Of a stretch of DNA of 8,969 bases, positions 6,598 through 8,969 are shown one piece after another; position 1 is the stretch's first letter; each line of letters opens with the position of its first letter. The notes below the pieces were generated by a model. That model ran no database searches. It worked only from the letters and a program-made list of their open reading frames with translations, and was not told where the DNA came from. Made by a program: the position numbers and the translations under genes. The stretch is from assembly GCA_003170035.1 (NCBI GenBank), contig PMZX01000153.1, positions 4,714 through 13,682 of the forward strand, read 5' to 3'. This DNA is from Myxococcales bacterium. GTDB lineage: Bacteria; Myxococcota_A; Polyangia; Fen-1088.

Positions 6598-7494
6598 GTG
6601 ACCTGGGACGATGTCACACGCGTGGAAGGCAAGCCACCGAGCCCGGTCCGGGTTCCCACCAAGCGCGACTGCGCCTGCCTCATCGTGCTGGCCGGGAGCG
6701 CGATGGGCGAGATGTACAAGCTCACCCGCGAGCGAACCGTCATCGGCCGCGGCCAGAAGGCGCAAGTGCGCATGATCGACGACGGTGTGTCGCGCGAACA
6801 CTGCGAGATCGTCATGGAGGGTGACAAGGCGGTCCTGCACGATCTGGGATCCACCAACGGCACCTTCTGCCGGGGCACGCGCATCGAAAGCCAGGAGTTG
6901 GAGGATGGGGACAAGATCCTGGTGGGTTCGGGAACGGTTCTCAAGTTCACCTTCCACGACAACCTGGACGAGACCTTCCAGCGCCAGATGTACGAATCGG
7001 CCCTGCGCGATGACTTGACCAAGATCTTCAACAAAAAGTACTTCACCGACCGCGTGGAGAGCGAGTTCGCCTACTCTTTCCGGCAGAAGACGCCGCTCGC
7101 GTTGGTGACCTTCGACGTCGACCATTTCAAGGAAGTCAACGACACCTACGGCCACCCGGCGGGCGACTACATCCTGGCGGAGATGGCCGCGGCCGTTCAG
7201 GGCGTCGTGCGTGTGGAAGACGTGTTTGCGCGCGTGGGCGGCGAGGAGTTCTCCATCATTTGTCGGGGCGCCGACATCGCCCAGGGCCGCATCATCGCCG
7301 AACGGTTACGGCAAACCGTGTCCAGCCATTCCTATGTCTTCGTCGAAAAGAAGATCCTCGTCACCGTCAGCGCCGGAGTCGCAGCCATCCCGGACCCCCG
7401 CATCGTGGATGCCCAGGGCTTCGTCGCAGCGGCGGACCATGCCCTGTACGAGGCCAAGCGTACGGGACGCGATCGTGTCTGTCTGTGGCGGTAG
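6598..7494 (+). CDS. FHA-domain diguanylate cyclase
   Basis: 298 residues, soluble. An FHA domain (about 28-117) carries GRG (50-52), SREH (65-68) and GSTNGT (84-89), the residues that bind phosphothreonine peptides. A GGDEF domain (about 135-298) has DDLTKIFNKKYF (138-149), FDVDHFKEVNDTYGH (172-186; D173 metal ligand) and the active-site signature GGEEF (214-218). An inhibitory RxxD site (R205-D208) sits exactly five residues before GGEEF, so product feedback by c-di-GMP is expected. The enzyme should make c-di-GMP from two GTP under control of Ser/Thr phosphorylation. The same architecture is known in Bdellovibrio DgcB. The N-terminal tail (1-25) has Thr2, Thr7 and Thr21, possible kinase targets for self-recognition by the FHA domain. 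The start is GTG with a GAGG 8 nt upstream. It follows ispA by 33 bp, in the same direction. Confidence 0.95.
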   Translation: MTWDDVTRVEGKPPSPVRVPTKRDCACLIVLAGSAMGEMYKLTRERTVIGRGQKAQVRMIDDGVSREHCEIVMEGDKAVLHDLGSTNGTFCRGTRIESQELEDGDKILVGSGTVLKFTFHDNLDETFQRQMYESALRDDLTKIFNKKYFTDRVESEFAYSFRQKTPLALVTFDVDHFKEVNDTYGHPAGDYILAEMAAAVQGVVRVEDVFARVGGEEFSIICRGADIAQGRIIAERLRQTVSSHSYVFVEKKILVTVSAGVAAIPDPRIVDAQGFVAAADHALYEAKRTGRDRVCLWR

Positions 7495-7497
7495 GCT

Positions 7498-7557
7498 ATG
7501 GTGCTAGGTGGCCAAGGATCGACAATGCGTGTACTGTCACAGGTGGATGCTCTATGA
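7498..7557 (+). other. Possible 19-codon upstream ORF coupled to the zipper protein
   Basis: An ATG 3 nt after the cyclase stop opens MVLGGQGSTMRVLSQVDAL, ending in TGA (7555-7557) that overlaps the ATG of the next gene as ATGA. It fills the whole 59-nt gap. Its own ribosome site is poor (GGCGG 6 nt upstream). It may be a leader peptide or chance. Confidence 0.2.
7541..7546 (+). promoter_or_regulatory. Shine-Dalgarno of the small zipper protein
   Basis: AGGTGG, 7 nt before the ATG at 7554. It decides this start over the longer upstream reading, which lies within the cyclase gene in another frame. Confidence 0.55.
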
Positions 7558-7829
7558 GCCTTCATTCTTTCCTTGACCCCACCTTTGCTGTCTACACGCT
7601 GCTCGCGCTCATCCCCAACCTTCTCATTATTCTGTGGGTGGTTGCGCGCTTGAGCCACGATCTCCGCCTGCTCAAGCAGAGGAACTCCATGCTGGAAGAC
7701 GACATCAATCTGCTCGACCAGAGCATCAGCAGCCTCACGAGCGAGTTTCAGGCCATCCGTCAGATCGAAAATCGCAAAGCCGGGCCGCGTGACCAGACCC
7801 CCGCCCCGGAGACCGCCAAGGCGCCCTAG
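7554..7829 (+). CDS. Small membrane-anchored leucine-zipper protein, function unknown
   Basis: 91 residues; no family recognised. After a short N-terminus comes one hydrophobic helix (about 11-31, FAVYTLLALIPNLLIILWVV), then R32 and a basic stretch, which by the positive-inside rule puts the C-terminus in the cytoplasm. Residues 33-71 form an unbroken coiled coil: d positions L33, L40, L47, L54, L61, I68 and a positions L37, N44, I51, I58, F65. Leu at d, beta-branched residues at a and a single buried Asn are the hallmarks of a parallel two-stranded zipper as in GCN4. Possible g-e' salt bridges are R43-E48 and E64-R69. The tail (72-91) is polar and Pro/Ala-rich. It lies between the diguanylate cyclase (59 bp) and the exported repeat protein (9 bp), so it is probably in their operon. 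A scaffold or tether role is inference only. Confidence 0.75.
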   Translation: MSLHSFLDPTFAVYTLLALIPNLLIILWVVARLSHDLRLLKQRNSMLEDDINLLDQSISSLTSEFQAIRQIENRKAGPRDQTPAPETAKAP

Positions 7830-7838
7830 CAGTCAACT

Positions 7839-8969
7839 GTGTCCACGCCAAGACTTTCCGGCGTCTCACTGCTGGCACTTTTCTTCCTGCCCCGCACCGG
7901 CCTTGCTGCGGAGACACCCGAGGGCGAAGAAGCTGCGCCAACCGAGGCGCGTGGCGAGGAGGCTGCGCCCAGCACCACCCGTGTGTCAGTGCCATTTGAC
8001 AAGCGCTGGCTCGAGCCCTTTTTCGCCTCCGGACCGGTCCGCGCCGGAGCCGATCTCTTCCGCTCTGGCGACTTCGCCGCGGCAGCGCAGAAGCTGGCAG
8101 GTGCGCTGGTTGCGATGTCCAAGCACGCACCCGAACGCAACCAGGTCCGCTTTCTCCTGGCCTTGGCGCACATGAATCTGAATGCCTGGCAGGCTGCGGG
8201 AGATCTTTTCGAGGACCTGTGGTCCACCTACCCTGATCTCAGTCCCTATCACGCCTACTACGCCGCGCGCTGCCGGTTGCGCCGAGGTGATTCCGATGGT
8301 GCGCTCACCTGGGTGGCCCGCGTTCCTGCTCACACGGTGCCCGAAGCCGAGGCGATCTTGGTCAAGATTGACGCCTTGGTCGCGAAGAAACGCTGGTCCG
8401 AGGTGGAGAGCGCGACAAAGGCTTTTCTCGAACGCTTTCCTTCCGGGCCACGCCGGGCCGAGGCCAAGTTTCGCCTCGCCGAGGCCATGCAACAGTTGCA
8501 GCGCCCGATCGAAGAAATCGCCGCAACTCTTCGCCGCATCTGGGCCGAAGCCCCGCTGGAAGCTTGGGCCACGCGGGCCGACGAGAATCTGCAGACCTTG
8601 GCTCAGTCAGCGGGCTCTGACCAGAGGGCCGCCCTTGTCTCCCATAGCGCCGAGGAATGGGTCACGCGGGGCATGGGCCTCTTCGACAAGAACCAGAACG
8701 CCCAGTCCGAGGCGGCCTTTGCTGCCGCCTTGACGGCGCCAGGACTGGACGCGGCCACCGAGTGCGTGGCGCGCTTTCATCGGGCTCAGTCGGTGTGGAA
8801 GCAGCGCCAACGCACGCGCGCGGCGCCGCTGTTTGCGGAAGCCGAGACCGCGTGCCGGCGCGCGCAGAGCCGCGACCTGGTGGTGCGCTCGCTGTATCAG
8901 AATGCGCGTTGCCTGGCTTCAGCGGGCGAGCGTGACAAAGCCCTCACTCTCTTCGCCCTCATCGAGTCG
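7839..8969 (+). CDS. Exported helical-repeat (TPR-like) protein, probable N-terminal part of an Slt-type lytic transglycosylase; runs off the window
   Basis: 377 codons are open to the window end. The GTG at 7839, 9 bp after the zipper gene stop, begins a signal peptide: MSTPRL, hydrophobic core SLLALFFLP, likely cleavage near LAA before ETP. There is no lipobox Cys. An acidic Ala-rich linker with two GEEAAP copies follows (29-44). From about residue 50 the protein is helical repeats rich in Ala, Leu, Arg and aromatic pairs (FRSGDFAAAAQKL, YHAYYAARCRLRRGD, FLERFPSGPRRAEAKFRLAE, LYQNARCLASAGERDKALTLF). The pattern of short helices, xxYP or xRFP turns and AARCxxRRGD resembles the superhelical U-domain of Slt70-like enzymes, which cleave peptidoglycan to 1,6-anhydromuropeptides. 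The catalytic SLT domain, if present, would lie beyond the window, so this could also be a plain periplasmic TPR protein. No clear Shine-Dalgarno is seen; translational coupling to the zipper gene is likely. Confidence 0.7.
   Translation, partial: MSTPRLSGVSLLALFFLPRTGLAAETPEGEEAAPTEARGEEAAPSTTRVSVPFDKRWLEPFFASGPVRAGADLFRSGDFAAAAQKLAGALVAMSKHAPERNQVRFLLALAHMNLNAWQAAGDLFEDLWSTYPDLSPYHAYYAARCRLRRGDSDGALTWVARVPAHTVPEAEAILVKIDALVAKKRWSEVESATKAFLERFPSGPRRAEAKFRLAEAMQQLQRPIEEIAATLRRIWAEAPLEAWATRADENLQTLAQSAGSDQRAALVSHSAEEWVTRGMGLFDKNQNAQSEAAFAAALTAPGLDAATECVARFHRAQSVWKQRQRTRAAPLFAEAETACRRAQSRDLVVRSLYQNARCLASAGERDKALTLFALIES
7923..7970 (+). repeat. Two GEEAAP repeats in the acidic linker of the exported protein
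   Basis: GEEAAP is encoded at 7923-7940 and 7953-7970, 30 bp apart start to start, with 15 of 18 nucleotides identical (differences at three third positions). This looks like an in-frame duplication in a disordered linker. Confidence 0.6.

Noticed and set aside
6103..7155. Long minus-strand open frame across ispA and the cyclase
   Set aside because: It is a shadow of two well-identified genes and crosses their intergenic gap without its own start signals.
7873..7888. TGGCAC-like sigma-54 element
   Set aside because: It lies inside the signal-peptide coding region and lacks the TTGC half at the right spacing.

Overview
The window is GC-rich bacterial chromosome, roughly two-thirds GC by eye, and almost entirely coding. 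The mix of genes suggests a myxobacterium or related member of the former Deltaproteobacteria (Myxococcota): a PP2C Ser/Thr-protein phosphatase, an FHA-GGDEF diguanylate cyclase, an NtrB-type sensor kinase, a long exported helical-repeat protein that looks like the start of an Slt-type lytic transglycosylase, and an N-terminally extended RecA. This is inference from gene content; there is no rRNA in the window to confirm it. I see no tRNA, CRISPR, insertion sequence, integrase or phage gene, and no gene-free stretch longer than about 131 bp.

Layout. (1) 1-2074, minus strand: cinA followed by recA (cut by the window start), 14 bp apart, the known cinA-recA operon order. (2) 2075-2205: a divergent regulatory region serving cinA and the phosphatase, with two good -35 boxes, an inverted repeat and a weak LexA-like site. 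(3) 2206-3860, plus strand: a PP2C phosphatase, then a separately promoted gene for a secreted, probably outer-membrane beta-barrel protein of unknown role. (4) 3857-5383, minus strand: an orphan HAMP histidine kinase that converges on the barrel gene; the two stop codons share one CTAG. (5) 5384-5446: a short divergent promoter region. (6) 5447-8969, plus strand: a tight run of xseB, ispA, FHA-diguanylate cyclase, a 91-residue membrane-anchored leucine-zipper protein, and the exported helical-repeat protein, which runs off the window end.

How the genes fit together. RecA and CinA join recombination/SOS repair with pyridine-nucleotide salvage. XseB (exonuclease VII small subunit) and IspA (farnesyl diphosphate synthase) are the widespread xseB-ispA pair, but the usual next gene, dxs, is replaced by signalling and envelope genes. 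The PP2C phosphatase and the FHA domain are both parts of phosphothreonine signalling and could act in one circuit, although they are not adjacent.

Most of the window is ordinary housekeeping and I do not see a complete undescribed system. The best leads are: the membrane-tethered GCN4-like zipper protein between the diguanylate cyclase and the exported repeat protein; an IspA that lacks the usual segment after its second Asp-rich motif; Lys/Ala/Pro-rich N-terminal extensions on both CinA and RecA; and repeated evidence that several genes here start with almost no 5' leader.
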